From: an uncultured Odoribacter sp.
GTDB lineage: Bacteria; Bacteroidota; Bacteroidia; Bacteroidales; Marinifilaceae
Assembly (NCBI GenBank): GCA_944321145.1
Contig: CALUKF010000015.1
Span: 1 to 52,533 of the forward strand
Reading direction: 5' to 3'
Length of the DNA stretch: 52,533 nucleotides
A program made the position numbers and the translations under genes. The number at the start of each line of letters is the position of its first letter. The stretch's first letter is position 1. Under the pieces are notes generated by a model. It saw nothing but the letters and a program-made list of their open reading frames with translations. It made no database searches and was not told where the DNA came from. Positions 18,235 through 27,776 of the stretch are shown piece by piece.

Positions 18235-19449
18235 ATGGGGACGTTTTTGATAGATGGAGGAAAATCCTACTCGTATTCAGCATTGTTGCAATCAATAAAT
18301 GCGGATGACTATTTTCCTTTATTAAAAACCACGGATTTGTTTTCCTATTTTTCAAATTTAGTAAAAGCTCTCGCTAACAATCGTTCGTTGACATTGTTGG
18401 ACTCAGATCTTAATCAGGCAGAGCTAAAAGGTATGGATGAGAATCTTGTTAATGCTAAGGAGAAAGTTTCCACCATAGATTTCTCGTCCATGGTGGACGT
18501 GATAGATGCAGTGAAAAATTCCAACTCTCGGGTTACGATATTTACGTCTGGAACAACGGGACAGCCTAAGAAAATAAGCCATGACGTTCAAACTTTGACC
18601 CGGTCGGTACGTCAAGGAGGAAAATATGCGGATCATATTTGGGGATACGCATATAATCCGACACACATGGCCGGCATTCAGGTATTTTTTCAGGCATTCA
18701 TGAATAAGAACGTGATCGTTAATGTGTTTAACCGGTCTCGGCATGAGATATACGAAATGGTTGATAAATATTCCATCACGCATTTGTCGGCGACTCCGAC
18801 GTTCTATAGGTTGCTGTTACCCATGGAAAAAACATGCACCTCCGTTCAGCGGGTGACGCTTGGTGGAGAGAAAAGCGACGAGCATCTTTATCAAGCCATT
18901 CGAGCGATATTTCCATCGGCCAAGATAAACAACGTGTACGCCTCAACAGAGGCGGGTTCTCTGTTTGCGTCTAAAGGAGATTGCTTTCAGTTGCCTGCGG
19001 CGAACCGGGATAAATTTAAAATCATGGATGGAGAGTTGTTGATCCACCGCTCGTTGTTGGGGTGTTCAAATTCTCTTGCCTTGGACGGAGATTTCTATCA
19101 CTCTGGCGATTTGATTGAATGGGTAAACCAACAAGAGGGATTGTTCCGCTTCAAGGGACGCAAAAACGAATTAATCAATGTTGGCGGTTACAAGATTAAT
19201 CCGGAGGAAGTGGAAACGATGCTTAATTCGATCGAAGGCATCCGTCAATCAGTCGTGTACGGGAAGGCAAATTCTGTTATAGGGAATATTCTTTGCGCCG
19301 ACATACTGCTTGAACAAACTGTCAAGATGACGGAACTCGACATACGTCAATTGTTGAATGGGAAATTACAGGATTATAAAATACCTCGAAGGATCAGATT
19401 CGTGGAATCAATTTCTGTGACAAGAACCGGAAAGTTAAAAAGAACATGA
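18235..19449 (+). CDS. AMP-forming acyl ligase (ANL superfamily), probably loads the carrier protein
   Basis: A compact ANL enzyme of 404 residues, about 100 shorter than typical acyl-CoA synthetases, because the N-terminal subdomain is reduced. Core motifs are intact: P-loop TIFTSGTTGQPKK (101-113), YASTEAG (235-241), the ribose-binding SGD region (290-292), hinge FKGRKNELINVGGYKINPEEVE (from 306), and the C-terminal catalytic lysine in TRTGKLKR. It should activate a carboxylic acid as adenylate and transfer it to the carrier protein encoded 4 bp upstream or to CoA. The acid cannot be read from the sequence. The reductase gene overlaps its stop by 4 bp. Confidence 0.87.
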   Translation: MGTFLIDGGKSYSYSALLQSINADDYFPLLKTTDLFSYFSNLVKALANNRSLTLLDSDLNQAELKGMDENLVNAKEKVSTIDFSSMVDVIDAVKNSNSRVTIFTSGTTGQPKKISHDVQTLTRSVRQGGKYADHIWGYAYNPTHMAGIQVFFQAFMNKNVIVNVFNRSRHEIYEMVDKYSITHLSATPTFYRLLLPMEKTCTSVQRVTLGGEKSDEHLYQAIRAIFPSAKINNVYASTEAGSLFASKGDCFQLPAANRDKFKIMDGELLIHRSLLGCSNSLALDGDFYHSGDLIEWVNQQEGLFRFKGRKNELINVGGYKINPEEVETMLNSIEGIRQSVVYGKANSVIGNILCADILLEQTVKMTELDIRQLLNGKLQDYKIPRRIRFVESISVTRTGKLKRT

Positions 19450-20168
19450 ATTATTTGGTGACAGGATGCTCGCGCGGGGTCGGACTTGAAATCTGCCGCG
19501 TGCTTTTGAGCGAAGGACATGATGTCTATGGAATAGCTCGCTCTCATTCGGAGGAGTTTAAATTGCTTGAATGCGATTATGACGGAAAACTTTTTTTCAA
19601 GAGTATTGATCTGAGTGATTGTGAAAATGTTCGGAAAAACGTGTTTAGGGAGTTTGTACACAATGGCATTCAGCTTCATGGTTATGTCAATAATGCGGCT
19701 ATGGCATACGATGATATTGTGACAAACTTGAATCTGGGCAAGTTGCGGCAGATGTATGCCGTGAATGTGTTTACGCCGATGATGATCACAAAATATGTTT
19801 TACGGAATATGCTGTTGCATCACACGCAAGGCAGTATTGTACACATATCTTCAGTCTCTGTTCACACAGGTTATAAGGGATTGGCCATGTACGCTTCCAG
19901 CAAAGGAGCGCTCGAAGCGTTTTCGAAAGACACGGCTCGGGAATGGGGAGAACGTGGCGTTCGTAGCAATGTCGTGGTACCGGGATTTATGGAGACTCAA
20001 ATGAGTTCTTCATTGACCGCTGAACAAAAAGACCGAATTTATAAACGCACTTCATTGAAAGCGGCCACGGATGTTCATTCGGTGGCGGAAACCGTCGCCT
20101 TTCTATTGTCGGAAAAGGCTTGCTCCATAACGGGACAGAATATTTGCGTAGATAACGGAACCATTTGA
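19446..20168 (+). CDS. SDR-family reductase, FabG-like
   Basis: A classical short-chain dehydrogenase of 240 residues: cofactor motif TGCSRGVGLEI at residues 6-16, NNAAM at about 82-86, catalytic Ser136, Tyr149 and Lys153 (YASSK), and the C-terminal GQNICVDNGTI typical of FabG-like 3-oxoacyl-ACP reductases (GQxxxVDGG). Placed after a carrier protein and an acyl ligase, it may reduce a 3-oxoacyl thioester to a 3-hydroxyacyl thioester. A role on a sugar substrate cannot be ruled out. Start overlaps the previous stop. Confidence 0.85.
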   Translation: MNYLVTGCSRGVGLEICRVLLSEGHDVYGIARSHSEEFKLLECDYDGKLFFKSIDLSDCENVRKNVFREFVHNGIQLHGYVNNAAMAYDDIVTNLNLGKLRQMYAVNVFTPMMITKYVLRNMLLHHTQGSIVHISSVSVHTGYKGLAMYASSKGALEAFSKDTAREWGERGVRSNVVVPGFMETQMSSSLTAEQKDRIYKRTSLKAATDVHSVAETVAFLLSEKACSITGQNICVDNGTI

Positions 20169-20170
20169 AT

Positions 20171-20740
20171 ATGAGAATTGATTCGTTTATTACAGTTGCA
20201 AAAAGCTTGTGGACAAACTTTCGGGGATGCCATGCATTGCCCGTTATAAAAAGGATGGCGGTCGGCAAGTCGATACATGTAGATTATTTACGCTGGAAAG
20301 ATATCTTTTTGGCTAGAAAGGAGCATTTGAAAGTCTTTCATGAACCTATGTCGGCAGGGCAATTCCTATTATTGTTGTTCTTTCGGCGTAAGTTGTCCTT
20401 TGTGTTGAAAAATTCCAAAGGAGAGAGTATCGCTTATATGCTGTTGTATTTCAATGCGAATGAACTAAAATGCAATTGCATACATATTGGCGCTCTCTAT
20501 ATGGCAGAGAAGTTTCAAGGCACAGGACGGGCTGCCTTGCTTGAAAAGACAGTTCTGACCTATTTGCAGGAGGAAACGAAGGTTTCGGAAGTGAGGGCAA
20601 GGGTGACGATTGAGAATGAAGACGCTTATACATTGGTTCTTGGAAATGGCTTTGTCGTTTTAGAAGAATATGAAGACAAGGGTATAAAAAAGAAGAGGGC
20701 ATATGTAGCTAAAAAAATTAATAGAGATGGAGACAAATAA
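20171..20740 (+). CDS. GNAT-like acyltransferase
   Basis: A 189-residue protein with a GNAT core: beta-strand HIGALYMAEKFQGTGRAALLEKTVL, where QGTGRA fits the acyl-CoA binding Q/RxxGxG/A motif, followed by an NEDAY segment and GNGFVVLEEY near the C-terminus. It belongs to the coupled block of carrier protein, ligase and reductase, and overlaps the next gene by 14 bp. It may transfer the acyl group or acetylate an amino sugar. A TTG at 20165 overlaps the upstream stop and is an alternative start. Confidence 0.7.
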   Translation: MRIDSFITVAKSLWTNFRGCHALPVIKRMAVGKSIHVDYLRWKDIFLARKEHLKVFHEPMSAGQFLLLLFFRRKLSFVLKNSKGESIAYMLLYFNANELKCNCIHIGALYMAEKFQGTGRAALLEKTVLTYLQEETKVSEVRARVTIENEDAYTLVLGNGFVVLEEYEDKGIKKKRAYVAKKINRDGDK

Positions 20741-21689
20741 GGAGAAGTATATTTGGTTTTGTGAGGAGAATGATTTTGTACCGATATTCTCGCAGCCGTG
20801 GTGGATGGATGCGGTTTGTGTGGATGGGTATTGGGATGTATTGTTATACGAGAAAAATGGGGAAGTGCTGGGGGCGTTGCCTTATTATGTGAAGAAACGG
20901 TGGAGATTGTCGTATATAACACAGCCCCAATTGACGCAAAATAACGGTATTGTAATTAAATATCCGGAGAATCAGAAATACGAAAAGAGGCTTTCTTATG
21001 AAAAAGAGGTGATGACTGCATTAATAGACCAGTTAGAGCAATTGCCGATAGCTTACTATCAGCAAAGTTTTAATTGTAGATACACCAATTGGCTACCTTT
21101 TTATTGGAGAGGGTATAAAGAAACGACGTGCTACACATACCGGATAAATAACATTGATAATGCGCCTGAGGTATATGCAAACTTTGAACACTCGAAACGG
21201 AAAAATATAAAAAAAGCCGCTACGTTGGTAGATGTGTTGTTTGATTTGTCGGCAGAAGAATTTTACGAGAACCACAAGATGTCTCTTGCGAAACAGCATG
21301 ATAAAATCAGTTATTCCTTTGAGTTATTCAGTCGAATTTATCGAGCGGCATATGAGAGAAATCAAGGAAAGGTTATTTGCTGTAAGGATAAGGATGGGCA
21401 AATTCATGCAGCATTGTTTGTTATTTGGGATAATATGGCGGCGTATGATTTGATTTCTACTATAGATCCTGATTTTAGGAATAGTGGTGCGGCGAGTTTG
21501 GCCGTTTATGAAATGATAAAGTATTGCTCACCAAAAGTTAATGTTTTCGATTTTGAGGGGAGTATGATAGAAATGGTAGAAAACTCGTTTAGGAAATTCG
21601 GGGCAATTCAAACGCCGTATTTTTCGATTCACAAGATAGCGACGAGGAATCCGGTTTTGAAATTATTGTTCAGGTTAAAGGGAATGTGA
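20727..21689 (+). CDS. FemAB/GNAT_6-like acyltransferase
   Basis: A 320-residue protein whose N-terminus (FSQPWWMDAV, LGALPYYVKKRW, ITQPQLTQNNG) and central part (FEHSKRKNIKKA, LAKQHDKISYSFELF, IHAALFVIWDNMAAYDLIS) match the FemAB-related acetyltransferase pattern found in polysaccharide loci (BioF2-like or GNAT_6 domain). Such proteins transfer aminoacyl or acyl groups to sugar amines. The C-terminal NVFDFEGSM is the usual end strand. It is coupled to the previous gene and to the flippase. The acyl donor is unknown. Confidence 0.72.
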   Translation: METNKEKYIWFCEENDFVPIFSQPWWMDAVCVDGYWDVLLYEKNGEVLGALPYYVKKRWRLSYITQPQLTQNNGIVIKYPENQKYEKRLSYEKEVMTALIDQLEQLPIAYYQQSFNCRYTNWLPFYWRGYKETTCYTYRINNIDNAPEVYANFEHSKRKNIKKAATLVDVLFDLSAEEFYENHKMSLAKQHDKISYSFELFSRIYRAAYERNQGKVICCKDKDGQIHAALFVIWDNMAAYDLISTIDPDFRNSGAASLAVYEMIKYCSPKVNVFDFEGSMIEMVENSFRKFGAIQTPYFSIHKIATRNPVLKLLFRLKGM

Positions 21690-22954
21690 TGTTTTTGTTG
21701 AGGTGGAGAAAGAGTGAGTATATAGGCAATTCGTTGAAATTGATATCGGGGACACTAGTGGCACAAATCGTGCCGGTTGTATTCTACCCGATATTGGGGC
21801 GGTTATTCACGCCATCAGAATTTACCGTATTAGCTAATTTCACGGCGGTGACAACCATTATTTCCGCGATAGTCTCGGGACAATATCGACAAAGTATCCT
21901 GATTGCACGAACGGAACAAATGGCGACAAATGTGCTTTCCCTTGCATTTTGTTTGACGGTTGCGGGGTCAATTGTTTTTACCGGATTGCTGTTTTGGGGC
22001 AAGGACGTGTATGCCGGAGTGGAAAGTATGCAGGGGGTAACAGACTTGCTTTATTTGATTCCGGTGACGGTGATCAGTCTTAATGTCTTTGAATTGTACA
22101 ATGAGTGGTGCGTGCGGCATAAGTATTTCACGAATTTGTCGTTTAACAAGATGGTGAATGCGGCGGCGTTGTCAGTAGTGAAGACTGGCTTGGGTTTTTT
22201 CTACATTCCAACGGGCTTGGTTCTAGGCGATGTAGCCGGGCGGGTTGTTTCGGCTTTGTTTTGTGCGGGAGGAATGTTGAAACGGAGATTTCATGTTCGA
22301 GGCGTTGTTTCCGTGGCAGGTATGTGGGATGCGGCAAAGTGTCATAAAGAATGTCCGCGGAACTTGCTTCCCGCCACATTGATGAACACATTGGGCGGAC
22401 AAATGCCGGTGTTGATTTTGTCTTCTTTCTTTTTGGCGGATCAAGTAGGACAATTTACCATGGCTTATTCGATTATGGCATTGCCTTCCATTGTGGTGAG
22501 TCGGGCTGTGCATGACGTGTTTCGGCAAAAGGCGAACGAAATTTATGTGAGGCAGGGAAATTGCAGGGAGGTTTATATGTCGACGATGAAAGTGGTGGCG
22601 TTGCTTTCTGTGAGTGGTTATTCACTGTTGGCTCTTATTGCGCCTTGGCTTTTTACTTTTTTCTTGGGATCGAGTTGGGGACTTGCCGGAGAGTATGCGA
22701 GGGTACTTTGCCCGATGGTAGCGATTAATTTCGTTTCGGAGGTGGGAACGGGCATGTTTGTGATTTCAGGGCATACGAGGGCGGGGATGTGGTGGCAGTT
22801 TGGATATGTGTTGCTGTCGATCATGTCGTTGTTGCTGTCGGCGATGATATGGAACGATATGGTGGTGACGATATGGTGTTTCACGATAGCGAGATGCGTA
22901 TTGTATTTGATTAATTTTAGGTTGACGTATTTGTATTCGACGGGGAAAAAATGA
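21689..22954 (+). CDS. wzx: Oligosaccharide flippase (Wzx)
   Basis: An integral membrane protein of 421 residues with about 12 hydrophobic segments and the Wzx/MATE-like N-terminus (SLKLISGTLVAQIVPVVFYPILGRLFTPSEFTVLANF). It should flip the undecaprenyl-linked repeat unit across the inner membrane. It lies directly before the polymerase gene (ATGA overlap), as expected for a Wzx/Wzy system. A GTG at 21686 is an alternative start that overlaps the upstream stop. Confidence 0.88.
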   Translation: MFLLRWRKSEYIGNSLKLISGTLVAQIVPVVFYPILGRLFTPSEFTVLANFTAVTTIISAIVSGQYRQSILIARTEQMATNVLSLAFCLTVAGSIVFTGLLFWGKDVYAGVESMQGVTDLLYLIPVTVISLNVFELYNEWCVRHKYFTNLSFNKMVNAAALSVVKTGLGFFYIPTGLVLGDVAGRVVSALFCAGGMLKRRFHVRGVVSVAGMWDAAKCHKECPRNLLPATLMNTLGGQMPVLILSSFFLADQVGQFTMAYSIMALPSIVVSRAVHDVFRQKANEIYVRQGNCREVYMSTMKVVALLSVSGYSLLALIAPWLFTFFLGSSWGLAGEYARVLCPMVAINFVSEVGTGMFVISGHTRAGMWWQFGYVLLSIMSLLLSAMIWNDMVVTIWCFTIARCVLYLINFRLTYLYSTGKK

Positions 22955-24219
22955 TTATAGAGAAGAAGTCGATATTGTATTTCTTTTTGTTTGTTATTTA
23001 TCGTATTCTGTTGGATTTTAGCTATGTATGTTATATTCATCCTCAGTTCGATTATAACGGCATGCATTTGGAATGGAATACTGGATTTTATGTGTTATCT
23101 TGGTGTGTATGTGTCGGAATGTTTCCCATAATCTATATGAATTTGAAGAAGGATTCATTTGTGGGGTTGAGTATATATATGCTGACTCTTTTGTCTTTTG
23201 TGCCAACAACCACTATTTTGGGATTATATGGAGTTGATTGGAAATTTTTTGTGTTGATGGTAATTTACTGGGCATTGTTGCTATGGCTTGCCTATTTTAT
23301 TAAACCATTTAAATTTTATTGGCCACCATGTAAACAAAACAAGTATATTGAAAGGTTTTGGTTGCTATTTGCTTCGTTAGTTATTATTTATATATCGGGA
23401 AGATATACAGGCTTCCGTTTGCATTTCAATTTAATCGATGTTTATGATATTCGATTTGAAGAACGAGAATTTGGAATGCCAACGTTATTGGCTTACATGA
23501 ATGGTGTCGTAAACACGATTTTGCCAATATTGTTTGTTTTCTGTTTGTCAGAGAAGAAACGGAAACTTGCAATTTTTGTGGCATTCATTATTTTCTTAAG
23601 CTTTAGTATAGGAGGGCATAAATCAATTATTTTCAAACTTTTCCTTGCTGTTTTGGCTTATTACTTTTTTTCATGGAAAAAGAAAATTGTGTTATTATAT
23701 GGTGTAATAGGAATTGTATGCATTGCAATGCTAGAACCAATAATTTTAGGAACGGGAGTTTTTAATGCGTTATTTATGTTTAGAGTTTTATTGGTGCCTG
23801 CTAAATTGCATATATCATTTTATGATTTTTTTCAGGATAACGAATTGTTGTATTTTAGAGAGGGGCCTTTGCGATGGTTGGGATTGGATTCACCATACGA
23901 TACATCTGTTGCATTTTTAGTTGGAGGATTAGAATCAGGGAATTATGAAGTTAGAGCAAATAATGGTTTGTTTACTGATGCATATATGAATATGGGAGAT
24001 TTTAGCGTTTTAATTTTTCCATTTATTGTTGTTTTAATTATTAAGACGCTGGATGCTTGCTCAAGATGGATGAGTGATAAATTGTTGTTTTTACCTGTTT
24101 ATGTGACTATATCGGTCTTAATATCAACAACATTTACTACTGCGCTATTAACCAGCGGTCTTTTATTATTGATGTTTTTTTTGTTGTCTATGTCTAAAAA
24201 AACGAAGACATGTGTTTGA
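22951..24219 (+). CDS. wzy: O-antigen/capsule polymerase candidate (Wzy)
   Basis: A 422-residue membrane protein with about 10-12 hydrophobic segments and a larger loop near the C-terminal third (from FQDNELLYFREGPLRWLGLD to ANNGLFTDAYMNMG), the usual Wzy topology. The GGLESGNYEVRANNGLFTDAY stretch resembles the periplasmic loop of O-antigen polymerases. Sequence conservation in this family is low, so the call rests on topology and position after wzx. Base composition is strikingly AT-rich relative to the neighbours, common for wzy genes and a sign of transfer. Confidence 0.8.
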   Translation: MIIEKKSILYFFLFVIYRILLDFSYVCYIHPQFDYNGMHLEWNTGFYVLSWCVCVGMFPIIYMNLKKDSFVGLSIYMLTLLSFVPTTTILGLYGVDWKFFVLMVIYWALLLWLAYFIKPFKFYWPPCKQNKYIERFWLLFASLVIIYISGRYTGFRLHFNLIDVYDIRFEEREFGMPTLLAYMNGVVNTILPILFVFCLSEKKRKLAIFVAFIIFLSFSIGGHKSIIFKLFLAVLAYYFFSWKKKIVLLYGVIGIVCIAMLEPIILGTGVFNALFMFRVLLVPAKLHISFYDFFQDNELLYFREGPLRWLGLDSPYDTSVAFLVGGLESGNYEVRANNGLFTDAYMNMGDFSVLIFPFIVVLIIKTLDACSRWMSDKLLFLPVYVTISVLISTTFTTALLTSGLLLLMFFLLSMSKKTKTCV

Positions 24220-25550
24220 TTCTTAGATCTGGAATAGGGTATTCTTGTGAAAAAAGGTATATTGTTTCTCTTTTATTTGGTTTGTTGGGAGTGGACGTGA
24301 GATTGGAGGAGGGAGGAAATGGGTATGACTATGTGCTGAATTATGGATTGGGTTCCATTCAAATAAAGGATTCTTTTTTTGCCAAACAAGGAGAGGGGAA
24401 CATGGTAAAAAAAAGTAATTTGCCGATAGAGCCTGTGTGTGCTTCTTCTTGTCCGTGGTTCAAGGATCTTTGTTTTCTTTATGGAGAAGATGTGTTTGAG
24501 ATTTTGGATAAACAGATATATTGCGGAGGGGATATATTCGGCTCTGCGTTTTTTATGTTGACACGATGGGAAGAATTGGTGTTGCCGAAAGATCGGTTTG
24601 GGCGATGCGATGAGAACGAGATGTTTGTGGTGAAGCACGGATTGCATGAGCGCCCAATCGTGAATGAGTATTTGTGCTTGTTGGAAAAAATGTTGAAGCA
24701 TATCGGTTATCCGTTGCCTGAAAAGCGAAGGAAGTTTAGTATTCGATTGACTCATGATATCGACTATTTGTTCCGTTATGACTTGAAGAATATGTGTGCG
24801 AACTTAGCGGGAGATTTGTTGCATCGGAAAAGCATAAAGGCTTTTGGGCATACATTGAAAAATTATTTGAGATTCAAGCAAGGAAAGGCGAAAGATCCAT
24901 TTGACACGTTTGACTGGTTTATGGATTTAAGTGAGTCTTGCGGGTTGAAAGACGAGTTTTATTTCAAAGCAGCTATACCGGGGGAATATGACTGCACTTA
25001 TGATGTTCGGGATAGAAGGGTGAAACAAATCATGCGGCACGTGACAGAGCGGGGGCATCAGGTTGGTTTCCATCCATCGAAAAATACGTTCCATCATCCA
25101 GAACAATTCAGCGAGGAGATCGGGCGTTTGCGTTCGTTGGGTTTTGAAATCAAGGGAGGTCGTCAGCATTTCTTGTTGTACGATTTGCCCAAAACGATGC
25201 GAACGTGGAGCGAGAACGGATTAGAGTATGATGCCGGCCTGGGATTTTATGCTCATGCGGGATTTCGATGCGGGTGTTGTTTTTCTTATCCATATTGGGA
25301 TGTGGAGCAGCGAAAAGAGTTGCCCATTATTGTGAGACCGATGACTATCATGGAGGGGGCGTTGTTCACACAAGATGCAAGCGTCAAGAGTTTGAAAGAA
25401 AAGATGTGCGCATTGGTGGATGTCGTGAAACAATACGAGGGTGAGTTCGTGTTTTTATGGCACAATGACAATTTGGGGCGGGAACAATTTCAACATTTAA
25501 GCGAGGTGTATGTGGAAGTTATAAATCATATAAAGAGCTTAGTTCAATGA
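24210..25550 (+). CDS. Polysaccharide deacetylase family protein
   Basis: A 446-residue protein. The C-terminal two thirds carry a NodB-like fold with IRLTHDIDYLFRYD (metal-binding Asp and catalytic Asp region), HQVGFHPSKNTFHH (metal-binding His), and YDAGLGFYAHAGFRCG followed by SYPYWD, as in long polysaccharide deacetylases of Bacteroidetes surface-polysaccharide loci. No signal peptide is evident, so it may act on a cytoplasmic lipid-linked or nucleotide-linked sugar. Removing an acetyl group would leave a free amine on the polymer. Start overlaps the polymerase gene by 10 bp. Confidence 0.8.
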   Translation: MCLILRSGIGYSCEKRYIVSLLFGLLGVDVRLEEGGNGYDYVLNYGLGSIQIKDSFFAKQGEGNMVKKSNLPIEPVCASSCPWFKDLCFLYGEDVFEILDKQIYCGGDIFGSAFFMLTRWEELVLPKDRFGRCDENEMFVVKHGLHERPIVNEYLCLLEKMLKHIGYPLPEKRRKFSIRLTHDIDYLFRYDLKNMCANLAGDLLHRKSIKAFGHTLKNYLRFKQGKAKDPFDTFDWFMDLSESCGLKDEFYFKAAIPGEYDCTYDVRDRRVKQIMRHVTERGHQVGFHPSKNTFHHPEQFSEEIGRLRSLGFEIKGGRQHFLLYDLPKTMRTWSENGLEYDAGLGFYAHAGFRCGCCFSYPYWDVEQRKELPIIVRPMTIMEGALFTQDASVKSLKEKMCALVDVVKQYEGEFVFLWHNDNLGREQFQHLSEVYVEVINHIKSLVQ

Positions 25551-26656
25551 ATTTGAAAGTTTGTCATTTTACAGTGGCGCACAATGTCACGGATGGGAGA
25601 ATTTTTGAGAAGGAGTGTCGCTCTTTGCAACGAGCCGGTTATCAAGTGAGCATTGTGGGACCGAACACAGATGACCGGAAGATAGATGGAATCAAGGTGT
25701 ATGGGGTCGCATTGAATCCGCATCCCTTGTATCGGATGTTTTTGGGGGCGAGAAAGATTTACAAGCGGGCGTTGGAATTGGATGCCGATGTGTACCATTT
25801 TCATGACGTAGAATTATTTCACTACGGATTGAAACTAAAACGGAAAGGGAAGAAGGTGATTTTTGATAGCCATGAAGATTGGCCTAATTATGTCAAAGAA
25901 ATAAAATGGCTACCTAAAATTATTAGGTTTGGTTTTGCTTGTTTATTGCATCATTGGTATTCTGCTTGTTTGCATAAATTTGATTATGTGATTACGGTCT
26001 CTCCTCACATTGTGGGTCACTTGCTAAAAGACAATCCAAAAACAACGTGTGATATTGTGGCAAATTATCCAATAGTGGATAAGGAATTATTGACGCAGTC
26101 TTTGGAGAGGGAGAGAATGTTATGTTATATCGGAACTGTATATAGTTTTAGTAATCAAGAGACAATTCTGCGTGCCATTGAGCATATTGAAACGACATAT
26201 TTTGTGGCTGGGCAACTTTCTGATACGATGAGAGAAAAATTAAAAGTATTGCCAGCATACAAAAAAATGGAATTTTTGGGGATGCTATCTAAAGAGCGTG
26301 TGAAAAAACTTTTGGCACATGTAGGGGTGGGGATTGTTTTATTTGATTATACACCTAATTGCGGAGGGAAGGAAGGAACCTTGGGGAATACAAAGTTGTT
26401 TGAATATATGATGGCTGGTTTGCCTATAATATGTACTGATTTTAAGTTGTGGAAAGAGCGGATTGTTGATAAGTACAAGTGCGGAATTGTAGTTCCTCCA
26501 GGCGATGTGAGAAGTCTAACGAATGCTATAGAGACATTGTTAAACAACCAGACTCTTCGCTTTGAGATGGGAAATGCTGCTTTACAAGCGGTTAAAGTTG
26601 AATTTAATTGGGCAACCCAAGAACAAGTATTAATTGATATATATTCTAAGTTATGA
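25547..26656 (+). CDS. Glycosyltransferase family 4
   Basis: A GT-B enzyme of 369 residues. N-terminal domain: VCHFTVAHNVTDGRIFEKECRSL, DVYHFHDVELFHYGL, IFDSHEDWPNYV. C-terminal domain: ERMLCYIGTVYSFSNQ, and the donor-binding segment GNTKLFEYMMAGLPIICTDF with the conserved Glu. It should add the second or third sugar to the lipid-linked intermediate. It is coupled by ATGA to the 2-epimerase gene downstream, which hints that its donor may be UDP-ManNAc3NAcA; this is inference. Confidence 0.88.
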   Translation: MNLKVCHFTVAHNVTDGRIFEKECRSLQRAGYQVSIVGPNTDDRKIDGIKVYGVALNPHPLYRMFLGARKIYKRALELDADVYHFHDVELFHYGLKLKRKGKKVIFDSHEDWPNYVKEIKWLPKIIRFGFACLLHHWYSACLHKFDYVITVSPHIVGHLLKDNPKTTCDIVANYPIVDKELLTQSLERERMLCYIGTVYSFSNQETILRAIEHIETTYFVAGQLSDTMREKLKVLPAYKKMEFLGMLSKERVKKLLAHVGVGIVLFDYTPNCGGKEGTLGNTKLFEYMMAGLPIICTDFKLWKERIVDKYKCGIVVPPGDVRSLTNAIETLLNNQTLRFEMGNAALQAVKVEFNWATQEQVLIDIYSKL

Positions 26657-27726
26657 AAATTGTTACCATAATCGGGGCGAGACCTCAATTTATAAAATCA
26701 GCGGTTATTAGTAAATTGTTTTTAGAGCAGGGTATTGACGAGATTGTTGTGCATACGGGACAGCATTTTGATGCAGACATGAGTGATGTTTTTTTTGAAG
26801 AATTGCGTTTACCATCACCTCGTTATAACTTGGATATACATGGTTTGTCGCATGGGGCAATGACAGGTAAAATGCTAGAAGGAATAGAGAATGTATTGAT
26901 TTATGAAAAACCTGACGGTGTTCTTGTATATGGAGATACGAATTCTACATTGGCTGGAGCTTTGGCTGCTCGAAAACTACATATCCCGGTCGCTCATGTG
27001 GAAGCAGGATTAAGATCGTTTAATATGTTAATGCCGGAAGAAATTAATCGAATTTTAACAGATCGAATAAGTAATCTTTTGTTTTGCCCCTCGGAGTTAT
27101 CAAAAGATAATTTACGAAAAGAAGGAATTATGGCAAGTAAAGATTATAAAATTGTTATCAGTGGAGATATTATGTATGATTGTGCATTGCTTTTTGCTTC
27201 TTATGCTAAATCTCCTATGTTGTCTATAGAGTTTCCATATTTGTTATGTACTATTCATCGAGCTGAAAATACAGATGATATTGAGAAATTGAAATGTATA
27301 ATTAACACATTGGAAGAAATTTCAAAAGAAACAGTAGTGATTCTACCACTTCATCCAAGAACTCGGGCTAAGCTAACGGCGTGCGGTTGTGCATTGGACG
27401 ATTCTCCAATAAAATTCATATCTCCTGTAGGATATTTAGAGATGATTTGGCTAATAGATCATTCTGAATTAGTGATAACTGATAGTGGGGGAGTACAAAA
27501 GGAAGCATATTATTTTCAAAAGCCTTGTGTGACATTGAGAGATGAAACAGAATGGGTGGAATTAGTAGAACATGGTTACAATAAATTAGTAGGGGCAGAC
27601 AAGGAAAACATAATAAGTGCTATTCATTATTTTCTGGCTACAAAGTTGGCTTGGAACAATAATTTGTATGGGGATGGACATGCGGGTGAAATAATAGTGC
27701 AGGAACTTATTGAGAGTTGGAATTAA
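26653..27726 (+). CDS. wbpI: UDP-GlcNAc3NAcA 2-epimerase (WbpI/WlbD)
   Basis: A 357-residue member of the UDP-GlcNAc 2-epimerase family. Motifs match WbpI/WlbD closely: IIGARPQFIKSAVISK, VHTGQHFDADMSDVFFEEL, VYGDTNSTLAGALAARKL, VAHVEAGLRSFNMLMPEEI, TIHRAENTDD, LPLHPRTR, TDSGGVQKEAYYFQKPCVTL. It inverts C2 to give UDP-2,3-diacetamido-2,3-dideoxy-D-mannuronic acid. The gene is more AT-rich than the other four pathway genes and lies 9 kb from them, so the pathway was probably assembled from different sources. Confidence 0.9.
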   Translation: MKIVTIIGARPQFIKSAVISKLFLEQGIDEIVVHTGQHFDADMSDVFFEELRLPSPRYNLDIHGLSHGAMTGKMLEGIENVLIYEKPDGVLVYGDTNSTLAGALAARKLHIPVAHVEAGLRSFNMLMPEEINRILTDRISNLLFCPSELSKDNLRKEGIMASKDYKIVISGDIMYDCALLFASYAKSPMLSIEFPYLLCTIHRAENTDDIEKLKCIINTLEEISKETVVILPLHPRTRAKLTACGCALDDSPIKFISPVGYLEMIWLIDHSELVITDSGGVQKEAYYFQKPCVTLRDETEWVELVEHGYNKLVGADKENIISAIHYFLATKLAWNNNLYGDGHAGEIIVQELIESWN

Positions 27727-27776
27727 ATGGGATATTGATGTTGGATAAATGCTGTTAGAGAAGTAAGAATTGTCAA

